Shown one piece after another: positions 6,358 to 15,682 of a stretch of 24,824 nt of DNA (position 1 is its first letter; every line of letters starts with the position of its first letter). The notes under the pieces were generated by a model. The model made no database searches and had not been told where the DNA came from. It saw only the letters and a program-made list of their open reading frames with translations. Source of the DNA: Rhodocyclaceae bacterium (lineage in GTDB: Bacteria > Pseudomonadota > Gammaproteobacteria > Burkholderiales > Rhodocyclaceae); assembly GCA_023253415.1 (NCBI GenBank), contig JALRGK010000229.1:1-24824 (forward strand). Reading direction: 5' to 3'. Position numbers and translations under genes: made by a program.

Positions 6358-9300
6358 ATGACGCTGTCTATGAACGCACCACAACCTGCCGTACAACCTG
6401 ATCGTACCGAAGAAATTCTGTCGCACCTCAAAGAGCGTGTGCTTGTCCTGGATGGTGCCATGGGTACCATGATCCAGCGTCACAGCCTGACCGAGGCGGA
6501 TTTCCGGGGTGAGCGCTTCGCCACCCATGCACATGATCTGAAAGGTAATAACGATCTTTTACTGCTGACGCGTCCTGATGTGATCCAGGGCATTCACGAG
6601 CAGTATCTGGCTGCCGGCGCCGACATCATCGAAACGAACACCTTCAATGCGACCCGTCTTTCGCAATCGGATTACAAGCTCGAGGACATCGTCTACGAAC
6701 TCAACGTTGCTGGGGCAGCCCTGGCACGCGCAGCCTGTGACAAATATACCGCGCAGAATCCGGCCAAACCCCGGCTCGTCGCTGGTGTGATTGGACCGAC
6801 ATCGCGCACAGCGTCCATCTCGCCGGACGTGAATGATCCGGGAGCACGTAATGTCACGTTTGATGAGCTGGTCACCAACTATATCGAAGCTACCAACGGC
6901 CTCATCGATGGTGGCACCGACATCCTGCTGATTGAAACTGTCTTTGACACGCTGAATGCCAAAGCTGCTGTCATGGCCGTAGAAAAGGTGTTCGAAGCAC
7001 GTGGTCGCCGCTGGCCCATCATGATCTCAGGCACCATCACCGATGCATCGGGTCGCACACTCTCCGGCCAGACGGCCGAGGCCTTCTGGACCTCAATGGC
7101 CCATGCCCGACCGATCTCGATGGGCCTGAATTGTGCGCTGGGTGCCAAGGAGCTGCGTCAGCACGTCGAAACGCTGTCGCGTATTTGTCCGACCTATATT
7201 TCGGCACATCCAAACGCCGGCCTGCCCAACGCCTTTGGTGGTTATGACGAAACCCCGGAGATGCTGGCCGAAGATATCCGTGAATGGGCTGTGCACGGTC
7301 TGGTCAATATCGTGGGCGGCTGCTGCGGTACGACGCCAGATCACATCCGCGCCATTGCCACCGGCGTTGCAGGCGTATCACCTCGCCGGCCGACCGAAGT
7401 GCCACATCGTTTGCGTTTGTCCGGCCTGGAACCCTGCGAAATCGGCCCTGAGTCTTTCTTTGTGAACGTCGGTGAACGCACCAACGTGACCGGTTCACGC
7501 GCCTTCGCCAAGATGATTCTGGAAAGCCGCTTCGATGACGCTCTCGCAGTTGCCCGTCAGCAAGTCGAAAATGGTGCCCAAGTCATCGACATCAACATGG
7601 ATGAAGCCATGCTGGATTCGGAAGCCGCCATGGTGCGCTTCCTAAATCTGATCGCCTCTGAGCCAGACATCTCGCGTGTACCCATCATGATCGACTCTTC
7701 AAAGTGGTCGGTCATTGAAGCCGGCCTCAAGTGCATTCAAGGCAAGGGGATTGTCAATTCAATCTCGATGAAAGAGGGTGAAGCCGAGTTCCTGCGCCAG
7801 GCCCGTCTGGCACGCCAGTATGGTGCTGCCGTCATCGTGATGGCCTTTGATGAAAAAGGTCAGGCTGACACCTTTGCCCGCAAGGTCGAAATCTGCGAAC
7901 GTGCCTACAACCTGTTGGTTGCCCATGGCTTTCCTCCCGAAGACATCATCTTCGACCCGAACATTTTTGCTATCGCGACCGGGATTCCTGAACACGATGG
8001 CTACGCGGTGGACTTTATCGAAGCCACCCGCTGGATCAAGGCACATCTACCACACGCCTCCATCTCGGGTGGCGTATCGAACGTGTCGTTCTCGTTCCGT
8101 GGCAACGACCCGGTTCGTGAAGCCATTCACACCGTCTTCCTTTATCACGCCATCCAGGCCGGGATGACAATGGGCATCGTCAACGCCGGCCAGCTCGGTG
8201 TCTATGACGAAATCGAACCCGAACTGCGCGCCAAGGTTGAGGATGTCGTCCTGAACAAACATGACGGTGCCGGTGACGCGCTGGTTGAGTTTGCCCAGAG
8301 CGTCAAAGGCTCGGCCAAAGAAAAGGTTGAGGACCTCGCCTGGCGTAGCTGGCCAGTCGAGGAGCGCCTGAGCCATGCCATGGTGAAAGGCATCACGGAA
8401 TACGTGGTTGCCGATACCGAAGAGTGCCGGGCCGCACTGGCCGCGAACGGGAAGCCGCCGCTCGCCGTGATTGAAGGCCCGCTGATGTCCGGCATGAACA
8501 CCGTGGGCGACCTATTTGGTGCGGGGAAGATGTTCCTGCCGCAAGTCGTCAAGTCGGCTCGCGTCATGAAGCAGGCTGTAGCGCACCTGGTGCCGTTCAT
8601 CGAGGAAGAAAAGGCCCGTTCCGGCGCTGCCGCCAAGGGCAAGATCGTGATTGCCACTGTGAAGGGTGACGTGCACGACATCGGCAAGAACATCGTGGGT
8701 GTGGTACTGGGCTGTAATGGCTATGAAGTTGTCGATCTCGGTGTGATGGTGCCTTGTGATCAAATTCTCAAAGCGGCGATCGAGCACGAAGCCCAGGTGA
8801 TTGGCCTATCTGGCCTGATCACGCCATCGCTGGAAGAAATGACCCACATCGCTAACGAAATGACACGTCAGGGCTTTGATATTCCCTTGATGATCGGCGG
8901 TGCCACCACCAGTCGCGCGCACACGGCCATCAAGATTGCGCCCAACTACGATCATCCCGTGGTTTACGTGCCGGATGCCTCGCGCGCCGTTGGCGTGGTG
9001 TCGAACCTCCTCTCCGGCGACCTGGAAAAGGCCGCTAACTACCGCGCTGAATTGGCCGCTGACTACGAGAAGGTGCGTCAGCAACATGCCAATAAAAAGG
9101 GCGTTGCGCTGGTCACCCATGAGGCGGCCCAGGCCAATGCCTTCAATGCCTTTTCCGGCGAGCACGCAGACTATGTGCCGACCGAGCCCGGGCAAACCGG
9201 TATTCAGATTGTTGAACCGAGCCTTGATGCGCTTGTGCCTTACATCGACTGGAGCCCTTTCTTTCAGACCTGGGATCTCACGGGTTCCTTCCCGGCCATC

Positions 9301-10089
9301 CTCGAAGATAAGGTCGTTGGCGAAACCGCCAAACAGGTCTATACCGATGCCCAAACCATGCTCAAGCAGATCGTGGCTGAGCAGTGGTTGAAACCACGGG
9401 GTGTCTTCGGCCTCTTCCCAGCCAACCGCGTCGGTGACGATATCGAAATCTACACGGATAAGGCCCGTCAGCATGTGGGCATGATCTGGCACAATCTGCG
9501 CCAGCAACAGGAACGACCCGCCGGCAAACCAAACTGGTGCCTAGCTGACTTTATCGCAGAAAAACAAGCCACCGGTACCATGCCGGACTGGATTGGTGGG
9601 TTTGCCGTTTCCTGCGGAGAGGGCATCGAAGCACACGTTAAACGTTTTGAAGCCGAGCACGACGACTATCACGCCATCATGCTCAAATCACTGGCCGATC
9701 GCCTGGCGGAAGCCTTTGCCGAGTGGCTACACCGCGAAGTGCGCATGACGCACTGGGGTTACGCCGCCGATGAGAACCTGGATAACGCCGCACTGATTAA
9801 GGAAGCCTATCGCGGCATCCGTCCGGCACCGGGTTATCCGGCCTGCCCGGACCACCTCGCCAAACGCGGCTTATTCGACTTGCTGGACGTACCCAAACGA
9901 GCCGGTATAACGCTCACCGAATCGTGCGCAATGTGGCCAGCGGCAGCGGTCTCGGGTTTCTACCTGGCCCACCCGGCAGCACACTATTTTGCCGTGAGCA
10001 AGATTGACAACGATCAGCTGGAAGATTGGGCCCGTCGTTGCGGGCTATCGGTCGAGGAAGCAAAGCGCTGGTTAGCACCGATTCTCTAA
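6358..10089 (+). CDS. metH: Cobalamin-dependent methionine synthase MetH
   Basis: MetH transfers the methyl group of 5-methyltetrahydrofolate to homocysteine through methylcobalamin. The protein of about 1243 residues has all four modules. The homocysteine domain carries zinc ligands at Cys259 (GLNCALGA) and Cys322/Cys323 (GGCCGTTPDHIRA). The folate domain begins around 360-375 with FVNVGERTNVTGSRAF. The cobalamin domain has GDVHDIGKNIVGVVL, with His773 as the lower cobalt ligand. The C-terminal activation domain has GIRPAPGYPACPDH around Arg1155, which binds AdoMet for reductive reactivation. The start is uncertain: ATG at 6358, ATG at 6370 or TTG at 6343 are all in frame, and none has a well-spaced Shine-Dalgarno. 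A terminator-like hairpin directly precedes it and an intrinsic terminator follows. It is full length and should be active. Confidence 0.97.
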   Translation: MTLSMNAPQPAVQPDRTEEILSHLKERVLVLDGAMGTMIQRHSLTEADFRGERFATHAHDLKGNNDLLLLTRPDVIQGIHEQYLAAGADIIETNTFNATRLSQSDYKLEDIVYELNVAGAALARAACDKYTAQNPAKPRLVAGVIGPTSRTASISPDVNDPGARNVTFDELVTNYIEATNGLIDGGTDILLIETVFDTLNAKAAVMAVEKVFEARGRRWPIMISGTITDASGRTLSGQTAEAFWTSMAHARPISMGLNCALGAKELRQHVETLSRICPTYISAHPNAGLPNAFGGYDETPEMLAEDIREWAVHGLVNIVGGCCGTTPDHIRAIATGVAGVSPRRPTEVPHRLRLSGLEPCEIGPESFFVNVGERTNVTGSRAFAKMILESRFDDALAVARQQVENGAQVIDINMDEAMLDSEAAMVRFLNLIASEPDISRVPIMIDSSKWSVIEAGLKCIQGKGIVNSISMKEGEAEFLRQARLARQYGAAVIVMAFDEKGQADTFARKVEICERAYNLLVAHGFPPEDIIFDPNIFAIATGIPEHDGYAVDFIEATRWIKAHLPHASISGGVSNVSFSFRGNDPVREAIHTVFLYHAIQAGMTMGIVNAGQLGVYDEIEPELRAKVEDVVLNKHDGAGDALVEFAQSVKGSAKEKVEDLAWRSWPVEERLSHAMVKGITEYVVADTEECRAALAANGKPPLAVIEGPLMSGMNTVGDLFGAGKMFLPQVVKSARVMKQAVAHLVPFIEEEKARSGAAAKGKIVIATVKGDVHDIGKNIVGVVLGCNGYEVVDLGVMVPCDQILKAAIEHEAQVIGLSGLITPSLEEMTHIANEMTRQGFDIPLMIGGATTSRAHTAIKIAPNYDHPVVYVPDASRAVGVVSNLLSGDLEKAANYRAELAADYEKVRQQHANKKGVALVTHEAAQANAFNAFSGEHADYVPTEPGQTGIQIVEPSLDALVPYIDWSPFFQTWDLTGSFPAILEDKVVGETAKQVYTDAQTMLKQIVAEQWLKPRGVFGLFPANRVGDDIEIYTDKARQHVGMIWHNLRQQQERPAGKPNWCLADFIAEKQATGTMPDWIGGFAVSCGEGIEAHVKRFEAEHDDYHAIMLKSLADRLAEAFAEWLHREVRMTHWGYAADENLDNAALIKEAYRGIRPAPGYPACPDHLAKRGLFDLLDVPKRAGITLTESCAMWPAAAVSGFYLAHPAAHYFAVSKIDNDQLEDWARRCGLSVEEAKRWLAPIL

Positions 10090-10123
10090 AACTCGTACAT
10101 TGCAGAAGTTTCGGCGCAGCTCC

Positions 10124-10156
10124 ATGAGGCCACCGGATGGTGGTCTCATTATTTTT
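10124..10156 (+). terminator. Intrinsic terminator after metH
   Basis: An 11-bp stem pairs ATGAGGCCACC (10124-10134) with GGTGGTCTCAT (10139-10149), with one G-U pair and a GGAT tetraloop. It is followed by a T-rich tract to 10155. It lies 34 nt past the metH stop, and its tail overlaps the last codons of the convergent DUF1840 gene. Confidence 0.85.
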
Positions 10157-10493
10157 GCGCCGGAAAATCCTTGGGTGCTTCCCAGACAATCTCTTTCTGC
10201 TCCCGCATCGCCTGCTCAAGCATTTTCATAAAGGGTTGCGCCCGCACCGAGAGCCCTATTAGTTCATGCGGCTCAATTCCGACTTCCGGGATAGGCAGCG
10301 CTTCCTGACCCTCTTTGAGTCGCTTTTCCTGATCGGCCATTGCGCGCAAATGCGCCATCGCCGGTGTCATCTCGGCAACGGTGATCACGCCGCGCTGCGT
10401 CGGCGCTTTGCCCACGACTTTGAGCAGTGCACGCGCCACATCATCAAACATGAGGAGATTGGCTGTCGCCTGCGAGGTAAAACGTACGAGCAT
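10149..10493 (-). CDS. DUF1840 domain-containing protein
   Basis: This is a small soluble protein of 114 residues starting MLVRFTSQATANLLMFDDVA and ending in a charged tail. The start MLVRF-S, the VITVAEMTPAMAHLRAM segment and the C-terminal VRAQPFMKMLEQAM match the DUF1840 family (PF08895), known to me mainly from Betaproteobacteria and some Gammaproteobacteria. No enzymatic motif is visible and the function is unknown. I chose the ATG at 10491-10493 because AAGGGGG lies a few bases upstream and the family begins here. The frame remains open for 35 more codons upstream, into the divergent promoter region. It converges on metH, whose terminator overlaps its 3' end, and diverges from the carbonic anhydrase gene across 99 nt. 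Confidence 0.85.
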   Translation of the reverse strand: MLVRFTSQATANLLMFDDVARALLKVVGKAPTQRGVITVAEMTPAMAHLRAMADQEKRLKEGQEALPIPEVGIEPHELIGLSVRAQPFMKMLEQAMREQKEIVWEAPKDFPAQK

Positions 10494-10544
10494 ATCGCCC
10501 CCTTCTACTTTCCATGGAATTAAGCCTGGTTTTGTCAGCTCCTT

Positions 10545-10550
10545 TATAAT
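10545..10550 (+). promoter_or_regulatory. Candidate -10 element for the carbonic anhydrase operon
   Basis: A consensus TATAAT lies 42 nt upstream of the carbonic anhydrase ATG, and a second TATAGT occurs at 10563-10568. No good -35 hexamer is found at 16-18 nt from either, so an activator may be needed or the call may be wrong. Confidence 0.35.
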
Positions 10551-10592
10551 ACGCCCAGACCCTATAGTGAATAAAAACAGAGAATTAACATC

Positions 10593-11243
10593 ATGCACGT
10601 TCTAGAACCCCTTTTTGAGCAGAACCGGATCTGGTCTGAAAAAACGCAGGCTGAAAACCCAGAATTTTTCGGCGATCTCGCCAAACTTCAGCAGCCTGAG
10701 TATCTCTGGATCGGTTGTTCCGATTCTCGCGTCCCCGCCAACCAGATCATGGGCCTGAAACCCGGCGAAGTCTTTGTCCACCGGAACATCGCCAACGTGG
10801 TCGTGCATAGCGATCTGAACTGTCTTTCTGTCGTGCAATATGCCGTGCAGGTGCTACGCGTCAAACATATTCTGGTCGTTGGCCACTACGGTTGCGGCGG
10901 TGTCAAGGCAGCACTGGATGGCATCCGCATCGGTCTGGCCGACAACTGGTTGCGGCATATTCATGATGTGCGCCAGAAGCATCAGGCCATTCTAGACGCA
11001 GCGCCTGAAGCTAGCCGTCACGACCTGCTATGTGAACTGAACGTGATCGAGCAGGTACTGAACCTTGCGCAATCCACGGTGATGTACGACGCCTGGGCGC
11101 GTGGCCAGGAGATTACGGTTCACGGCTTGGTCTATGGTCTGGAGGATGGCATCGTCCGAAATCTCAACATCTCCATCCACAGCCTCAATGCCATCTGCCC
11201 GGCGTATAACCATGCGCTGAGCCAATACATCACCGAGGCTTGA
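10593..11243 (+). CDS. can: Beta-class carbonic anhydrase
   Basis: The enzyme interconverts CO2 and bicarbonate, which supplies carboxylases at ambient CO2. The 216-residue protein has the zinc ligands of the beta class: Cys42 in CSDSR with the Asp44-Arg46 dyad, His98 and Cys101 in GHYGCGG. The HRNIANVV segment after the first motif is also typical. The length and motifs resemble E. coli Can (220 residues) closely. It should be cytoplasmic because no signal peptide is seen. The MFS transporter gene begins 1 nt after its stop, so it is the first gene of a three-gene operon with the transporter and a sugar kinase. DUF1840 diverges upstream. The enzyme call is firm; the physiological link to the other two genes is not evident. 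Confidence 0.95.
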   Translation: MHVLEPLFEQNRIWSEKTQAENPEFFGDLAKLQQPEYLWIGCSDSRVPANQIMGLKPGEVFVHRNIANVVVHSDLNCLSVVQYAVQVLRVKHILVVGHYGCGGVKAALDGIRIGLADNWLRHIHDVRQKHQAILDAAPEASRHDLLCELNVIEQVLNLAQSTVMYDAWARGQEITVHGLVYGLEDGIVRNLNISIHSLNAICPAYNHALSQYITEA

Positions 11244-11244
11244 T

Positions 11245-12534
11245 ATGGCCAGCGCCAGCAGCATGCGCAAAACCTTGCTCGCGGGTGCTGTTGGTAATGC
11301 CATCGAGTTCTACGATTTTATTGTCTACGCCTATTTGGCGGGTTATTTTGCCGCGCATTTCTTCCCGACCCATGATCCGGTAGCCGCACTACTCGCCAGT
11401 TATGGCGCCTTTGCCACCGGCATGATCATGCGCCCGGTCGGGGGCATTCTATTTGGCAATATCGGTGATCGGATCGGGCGCAAGGCGGCGCTGCAGCTCT
11501 CTGTGCTGCTGATCGCGATACCAACCTTACTGATCGGCCTGATGCCCACTTACGCCACGATCGGGCTCTGGGCACCCGTATTACTGATCGTGCTCCGCAT
11601 GCTGCAAGGGCTCTCGGTCGGCGGCGAGTATTCTTCATCGATTGTATTTCTCATCGAGCATGCCCCGCCCAACCAACGTGGTTTTGTCGGTGGTTTCAGC
11701 CCGATGGGTGCCTTTGGCGGACTACTCCTTGGCACCGCCGTCAGCTTCCTGTGCACCACCGTTCTGGGTAAAGCCGTCATGGCTGACTGGGGCTGGCGCC
11801 TCCCGTTCCTCGCCAGCATTTTCCTGACCGGTATTGGTGTTGCCGCTCGGCGCGCACTCATCCAGGATGTGCTCAACAAAAACGAGGTGCTGCAGTCTCC
11901 TGTGCGCGAAGCCTTCCGGCGCTACTGGCACCCCATGGCTGCCATCGCGCTGGCCAACACGGCTACCGGCATCGTGTCATTCGTCGGTTTCATGTATGCC
12001 GTACCCTGGATGGTTCAACAAACCGGTATCAGCACGACTACGGGCCTGGCCATCAATCTCTTCAGCCTACTGATGGTGAGTCTGTTATCGGTCGCTGGTG
12101 GCCGCCTAGGCGATCGCTTCGGTCGTATGCGTATGAGCCGCATGGGTACACTGATACTGTTGCTTGGTGCGTGGCCGGCGTTTAGCCTGTTCCGCACGGG
12201 TGATATCGCAGCGATGCTGGCCGGTGGCTTGCTACTTGCCATCGGCCAGGGCTTCTTTCTCGGCCCCCTATCCGCCAACATGGCCACACTGTTACCCAAG
12301 CAGGTACGTGTGACGGGGCTATCTTTTGGTTACAGCCTCGCCGTTGGCGTTTTCGGTGGTCTGGCACCCATGCTCACCGAATACCTGATTGCCCGTTTCT
12401 CGCTGCCCATGGCTCCCGCGGCAGTAATCATGCTGGGCGCATTCGTGTCTTTACTCACGTTGTGCCTGCACCCACTGTGGCGCCATAACACCGGCCGTCT
12501 GCCGGAAGATGATTTACCGGTAACCACAGGCTGA
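11245..12534 (+). CDS. MFS transporter, metabolite:H+ symporter (MHS) type
   Basis: This is a polytopic inner-membrane protein of 429 residues, probably with 12 membrane segments. Helix 1 reads GNAIEFYDFIVYAYLAGYFA, which resembles the G-N-x-x-E-x-Y-D-F start of the MHS family (ProP, KgtP, ShiA, citrate and dicarboxylate carriers). The loop 2-3 signature is GNIGDRIGRKAAL at about 71-83. The R-x-L-Q-G-L-S-V-G-G-E-Y motif of helix 4 is present (about 117-128), and the loop 8-9 copy reads GGRLGDRFGRMRM. The substrate is probably an organic acid or a similar small solute, but sequence alone does not tell. It starts 1 nt after the carbonic anhydrase stop, and the kinase gene begins 1 nt after its own stop, so the three are surely one transcript. 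Confidence 0.88.
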   Translation: MASASSMRKTLLAGAVGNAIEFYDFIVYAYLAGYFAAHFFPTHDPVAALLASYGAFATGMIMRPVGGILFGNIGDRIGRKAALQLSVLLIAIPTLLIGLMPTYATIGLWAPVLLIVLRMLQGLSVGGEYSSSIVFLIEHAPPNQRGFVGGFSPMGAFGGLLLGTAVSFLCTTVLGKAVMADWGWRLPFLASIFLTGIGVAARRALIQDVLNKNEVLQSPVREAFRRYWHPMAAIALANTATGIVSFVGFMYAVPWMVQQTGISTTTGLAINLFSLLMVSLLSVAGGRLGDRFGRMRMSRMGTLILLLGAWPAFSLFRTGDIAAMLAGGLLLAIGQGFFLGPLSANMATLLPKQVRVTGLSFGYSLAVGVFGGLAPMLTEYLIARFSLPMAPAAVIMLGAFVSLLTLCLHPLWRHNTGRLPEDDLPVTTG

Positions 12535-12535
12535 C

Positions 12536-13441
12536 ATGCAGATCGGCATTGATCTCGGTGGCACCAAGGTTGAAGCAGCCGTCCTTTCGGTCGACGGTCA
12601 CTTTCTTTTTCGTGAGCGTTTGGCAACGCCTCAAGGTGATTACTCGGCTACCCTGGCAACGATTGCAACGCTAATCCAGCGTGCCGAATCCGAGCTGCAG
12701 ATCATGTGCAATAGCGTTGGCGTTGGTCACCCCGGTTCGGCAGATCCGGGCACTGGCTGCATCAGGAACGCGAATTCAACCTGCTTGAATGGCCAACGCT
12801 TGCAGGCAGATCTTCAGGCACTTTTAAAGCGACCTATTCGTCTGGCTAATGATGCGGATTGTCTGGCACTATCCGAGGCAACCGATGGGGCGGCACACCG
12901 GTGCAGCTCGGTGTTTGGCGTCATTCTCGGTACCGGGGTGGGTGGTGGCTGGGTGATTCACGGCCAGCTGTTACAAGGGCCAAACGGTTTATCCGGCGAA
13001 TGGGGGCATAACCCCCTCCCCATAGCAACCGCAGATGAACGCCCCGGACCCCGCTGCTATTGCGGCAAGTACGGGTGTATCGAAGCCTGGCTTTCTGGCC
13101 CTGCTCTGGTCGCCGACTATCAACGCAGCACGGGTGACATGTCACCGACGGCTGTACCGATGCTGGTGTCTGCCGCCAGTCAGAACAATGCGGCGGCCGT
13201 GGCGTGCCTTGACCGCCATACGCAACGCCTGGCTCGCGCACTGGCTGTGGTGATCAATACCTGTGACCCAGAAGCTATTGTGCTGGGCGGTGGAGTCTCC
13301 CAACGCCCCGGCCTCATTCCAGGTCTACTGGCAGCGCTACCCGCTCATGTCTTTTTACCGCCGGAAACGCCGCTACGGACGAAAATCCTGCTGCCGGCTT
13401 TTGGCGATAGCTCGGGTGTGCGCGGGGCTGCGCGGCTCTAG
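12536..13441 (+). CDS. mak: ROK family sugar kinase, fructokinase (Mak-like)
   Basis: The 301-residue protein resembles E. coli Mak along its whole length. It has IGIDLGGTKVEAA at the N-terminus (ATP phosphate binding), NANSTCLNGQ at about 78-87, LANDADCLALSEA with catalytic Asp106, and ILGTGVGGGW at about 130-139. The structural zinc site is His158 in GEWGHNPLP plus Cys174, Cys176 and Cys181 in RCYCGKYGCIEAW. The C-terminal LGGGVSQ and FGDSSGVRGAA motifs also match Mak. The enzyme should phosphorylate fructose (and perhaps mannose or glucose) with ATP. N-acetylglucosamine kinase (NagK) is a close relative, but the NANST-LNG block and C-terminal sequence favour Mak. It is the last gene of the carbonic anhydrase operon and converges on priA with 35 nt between stops, where I see no terminator. 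Confidence 0.85.
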   Translation: MQIGIDLGGTKVEAAVLSVDGHFLFRERLATPQGDYSATLATIATLIQRAESELQIMCNSVGVGHPGSADPGTGCIRNANSTCLNGQRLQADLQALLKRPIRLANDADCLALSEATDGAAHRCSSVFGVILGTGVGGGWVIHGQLLQGPNGLSGEWGHNPLPIATADERPGPRCYCGKYGCIEAWLSGPALVADYQRSTGDMSPTAVPMLVSAASQNNAAAVACLDRHTQRLARALAVVINTCDPEAIVLGGGVSQRPGLIPGLLAALPAHVFLPPETPLRTKILLPAFGDSSGVRGAARL

Positions 13442-13476
13442 AGACTCAGATACGGCACCGGCTACGACCCATACTC

Positions 13477-15576
13477 CTAGCACTCTAGAGGATCGACCTC
13501 CACACCCCAGCGCACCCCCCCGGGCGCGTGACCACGGGTTGTTCCTTTACCCTGGCTAATGCGTGGCAACCAGTCATTGAGGAATGCCTGCAACGCCAGG
13601 CGACTGGGCGACTCAACCAGCAATTGAGCCCGCTCCCGGCCCGCCAGGCGCACCATGCGCATTGGTACCGGATCGTAGATAAACACTTCCGGATGCTGAT
13701 CTATGGGAATCAGCGAACGGATTCGCTGCAAGAAGGCGAGGACAGTTTCCAGTTGTTTGGCTTCGGCGCGCACTATGGCCTGCGCGGCATACGGCGGAAA
13801 ACCGGCGCGCTGTCGTTCACTGAGTTCCAGCGTTAGGAACCCCGGTACATCATGCCGCAGCAAACATTGATAGAGGGGGTGTTCCGGGTGTTCGGTCTGA
13901 ACAATCACACGACCCGGCCGATCGGCTCGCCCGGCACGGCCAGCCACCTGCATGAGTTGAGCAAACAGACGTTCCGGTGCACGCCAGTCCGCGGCAAACA
14001 GACCTGCATCCGCACCCACCACCCCCACACGGGTCAGCGCCGGGAAATCGTGGCCTTTGGCCAGCATCTGCGTGCCCACCAGAATATCGACATTTTGCGA
14101 GCTGATTTGTGCTTCGAGCGCTTCCCACTGCTTACGGGTGGTGGCAACGTCACGATCAACCCGCAAAATGCGAGCCTGTGGAAAATGCGTCTGCAATGCT
14201 TCTTCTACCCGCTGTGTACCCCGACCTACAGGTCGCAGATCCGCATTTCCGCAATCCGGGCACTGGCGAGGAATCGGCGAGGTATCGCCGCAATGGTGGC
14301 AGCGTAAGGTGCGATCCAGACGATGCACAACCCGGTGTGCTGCACAGCGGCGACAATTCGAAATCCAGCCACACGCAGTACAAGTCAGTACAGGCGCGTA
14401 GCCACGTCGGTTAATGAATAGCAAACTCTGTTCACCGGCCGCCAGCCCCTGCGCCAACTCTTCCAGGAGCGTTGCGGAGAGCCCTTCGTCGAGCGTCAAT
14501 CGCCGGGTATCGAGCAGGGTGATTTCAGGCAGCACGGCATCAGCATATGCCCGCTCTGGCAGATCCAGACGCTGGTAGCGGCCACTTTGTACATTAGCCC
14601 AACTTTCCGGTGAGGGCGTAGCCGATCCGAGCACTATCGGCACGCCACGTTGGCGAGCCCGCCATACCGCCAGGTCTCTGGCGTGATAACGCATGCCCTC
14701 GAGCTGCTTGTAGGCCGGATCATGCTCTTCGTCGACAATGATCAGTCCCAGTTCGGGCATTGGTGTAAAGACGGCTAAACGCGTCCCGATCACAATACGC
14801 GCCTCACCATTCAGCGCCGCCGCAAAGTGGCGTGCACGTGCCGCTTCAGTGACTTCGCTGTGCAGACTGACCACCGGCACGTCTGGAAAACGCCGGGTCA
14901 CCCGGGCCTCCAGCAATGGCGTGAGGTTAATTTCGGGGACTAGCAAAAGGACCTGTTGATCGCGCGCCAGCGCCACCTCGATCAGTCTAAGATAAACCTC
15001 GGTTTTTCCGGAGCCGGTGACCCCAAAAAGTAAATTGGCCGAATATCCTTCCAAACGCGCCGACAGCTGATCGACGACAGCTGCCTGACCCACCGTCAAT
15101 ACGGGGCGCGCATCGACACGACCGACTATCGTTTCAGGATGCTTGAGCGCACGACGTTTGGTGGGATCCGGTTTGCGCAAACCCGTTGGAATCGCCTGTA
15201 ACAGCGCCTCTCCCGGTGCGGCCTGGTAGTAGCTGGCCGCAAACAGGCAAAGGTTGACCCAGTCCGTTGGCAATGGTGGCAGATCACGCAAAATCGTTTC
15301 AGCCACCTTCAATTGCGCCGCTAGTGGTGCATCTGGGTCAAGATCGGCGTCCAGTGAAAGTACGGCCAAAATCAAGCCAACACGACGCCCGGTACCAAAT
15401 GGCACCACAACGCGTAAACCGATGTCCGCGGGGGTGGCATCCGGCGGTGCCAGATAATCAAAACTGGCGGCCAACGGTGCATCTATAGCGACCCGTAGCC
15501 GTCCGTATGGTGGCGTTAAAACGTCCTGATTTACAACGGATTTATTCACCGGGATTCTCTGCGCCCCGTTATCCAC
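13477..15576 (-). CDS. priA: Primosomal replication protein N' (DNA helicase PriA)
   Basis: PriA recognises stalled or D-loop forks and reloads the replicative helicase. The 699-residue protein has an N-terminal DNA-binding domain (about 20-110) and helicase lobe 1 with Walker A GVTGSGKT at 185-192 and Walker B DEEH at 282-285. GSATPSPES at about 318-326 follows. The zinc-binding insertion has eight cysteines: 399, 402, 408, 411, 426, 429, 439 and 442. Lobe 2 includes LVGTQMLAKGHDFP and QVAGRAGRADRPG. All motifs are intact. The start is GTG at 15574-15576, and this codon lies inside a perfect DnaA box, an unusual overlap that may allow DnaA to influence its expression. It lies downstream of hemE on the same strand, separated by 181 nt. 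Confidence 0.97.
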   Translation of the reverse strand: MDNGAQRIPVNKSVVNQDVLTPPYGRLRVAIDAPLAASFDYLAPPDATPADIGLRVVVPFGTGRRVGLILAVLSLDADLDPDAPLAAQLKVAETILRDLPPLPTDWVNLCLFAASYYQAAPGEALLQAIPTGLRKPDPTKRRALKHPETIVGRVDARPVLTVGQAAVVDQLSARLEGYSANLLFGVTGSGKTEVYLRLIEVALARDQQVLLLVPEINLTPLLEARVTRRFPDVPVVSLHSEVTEAARARHFAAALNGEARIVIGTRLAVFTPMPELGLIIVDEEHDPAYKQLEGMRYHARDLAVWRARQRGVPIVLGSATPSPESWANVQSGRYQRLDLPERAYADAVLPEITLLDTRRLTLDEGLSATLLEELAQGLAAGEQSLLFINRRGYAPVLTCTACGWISNCRRCAAHRVVHRLDRTLRCHHCGDTSPIPRQCPDCGNADLRPVGRGTQRVEEALQTHFPQARILRVDRDVATTRKQWEALEAQISSQNVDILVGTQMLAKGHDFPALTRVGVVGADAGLFAADWRAPERLFAQLMQVAGRAGRADRPGRVIVQTEHPEHPLYQCLLRHDVPGFLTLELSERQRAGFPPYAAQAIVRAEAKQLETVLAFLQRIRSLIPIDQHPEVFIYDPVPMRMVRLAGRERAQLLVESPSRLALQAFLNDWLPRISQGKGTTRGHAPGGVRWGVEVDPLEC

Positions 15577-15680
15577 ACGTTAGCGGATATTTCTTAACAG
15601 AGTTCTCCAACAAGATATGCAACCGTTTGTTATTTATAGATAAACAGGCGTTCATGCGTTGTGGATAACTTTGTGGGTAA
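15542..15680. promoter_or_regulatory. DnaA-box cluster in the hemE-priA intergenic region
   Basis: Two perfect DnaA boxes (TTATCCACA) occur: plus orientation at 15569-15577 and minus orientation at 15660-15668. Two one-mismatch copies flank them: TTATTCACC at 15542-15550 (plus) and TTACCCACA read on the minus strand at 15672-15680. An AT-rich stretch lies between the two perfect boxes (about 15583-15650). The left perfect box covers the priA start codon. The 181-nt gap holds no convincing gene. This could be a DnaA-controlled promoter for priA, a DnaA-titrating site or part of a replication origin. Confidence 0.6.
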
Positions 15681-15682
15681 CA

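Noticed and set aside
8806..9507. Long open frame antisense to metH (about 233 codons)
   Set aside because: It is fully inside a well-conserved metH coding region, a common effect of codon bias on the opposite strand, and shows no domain.
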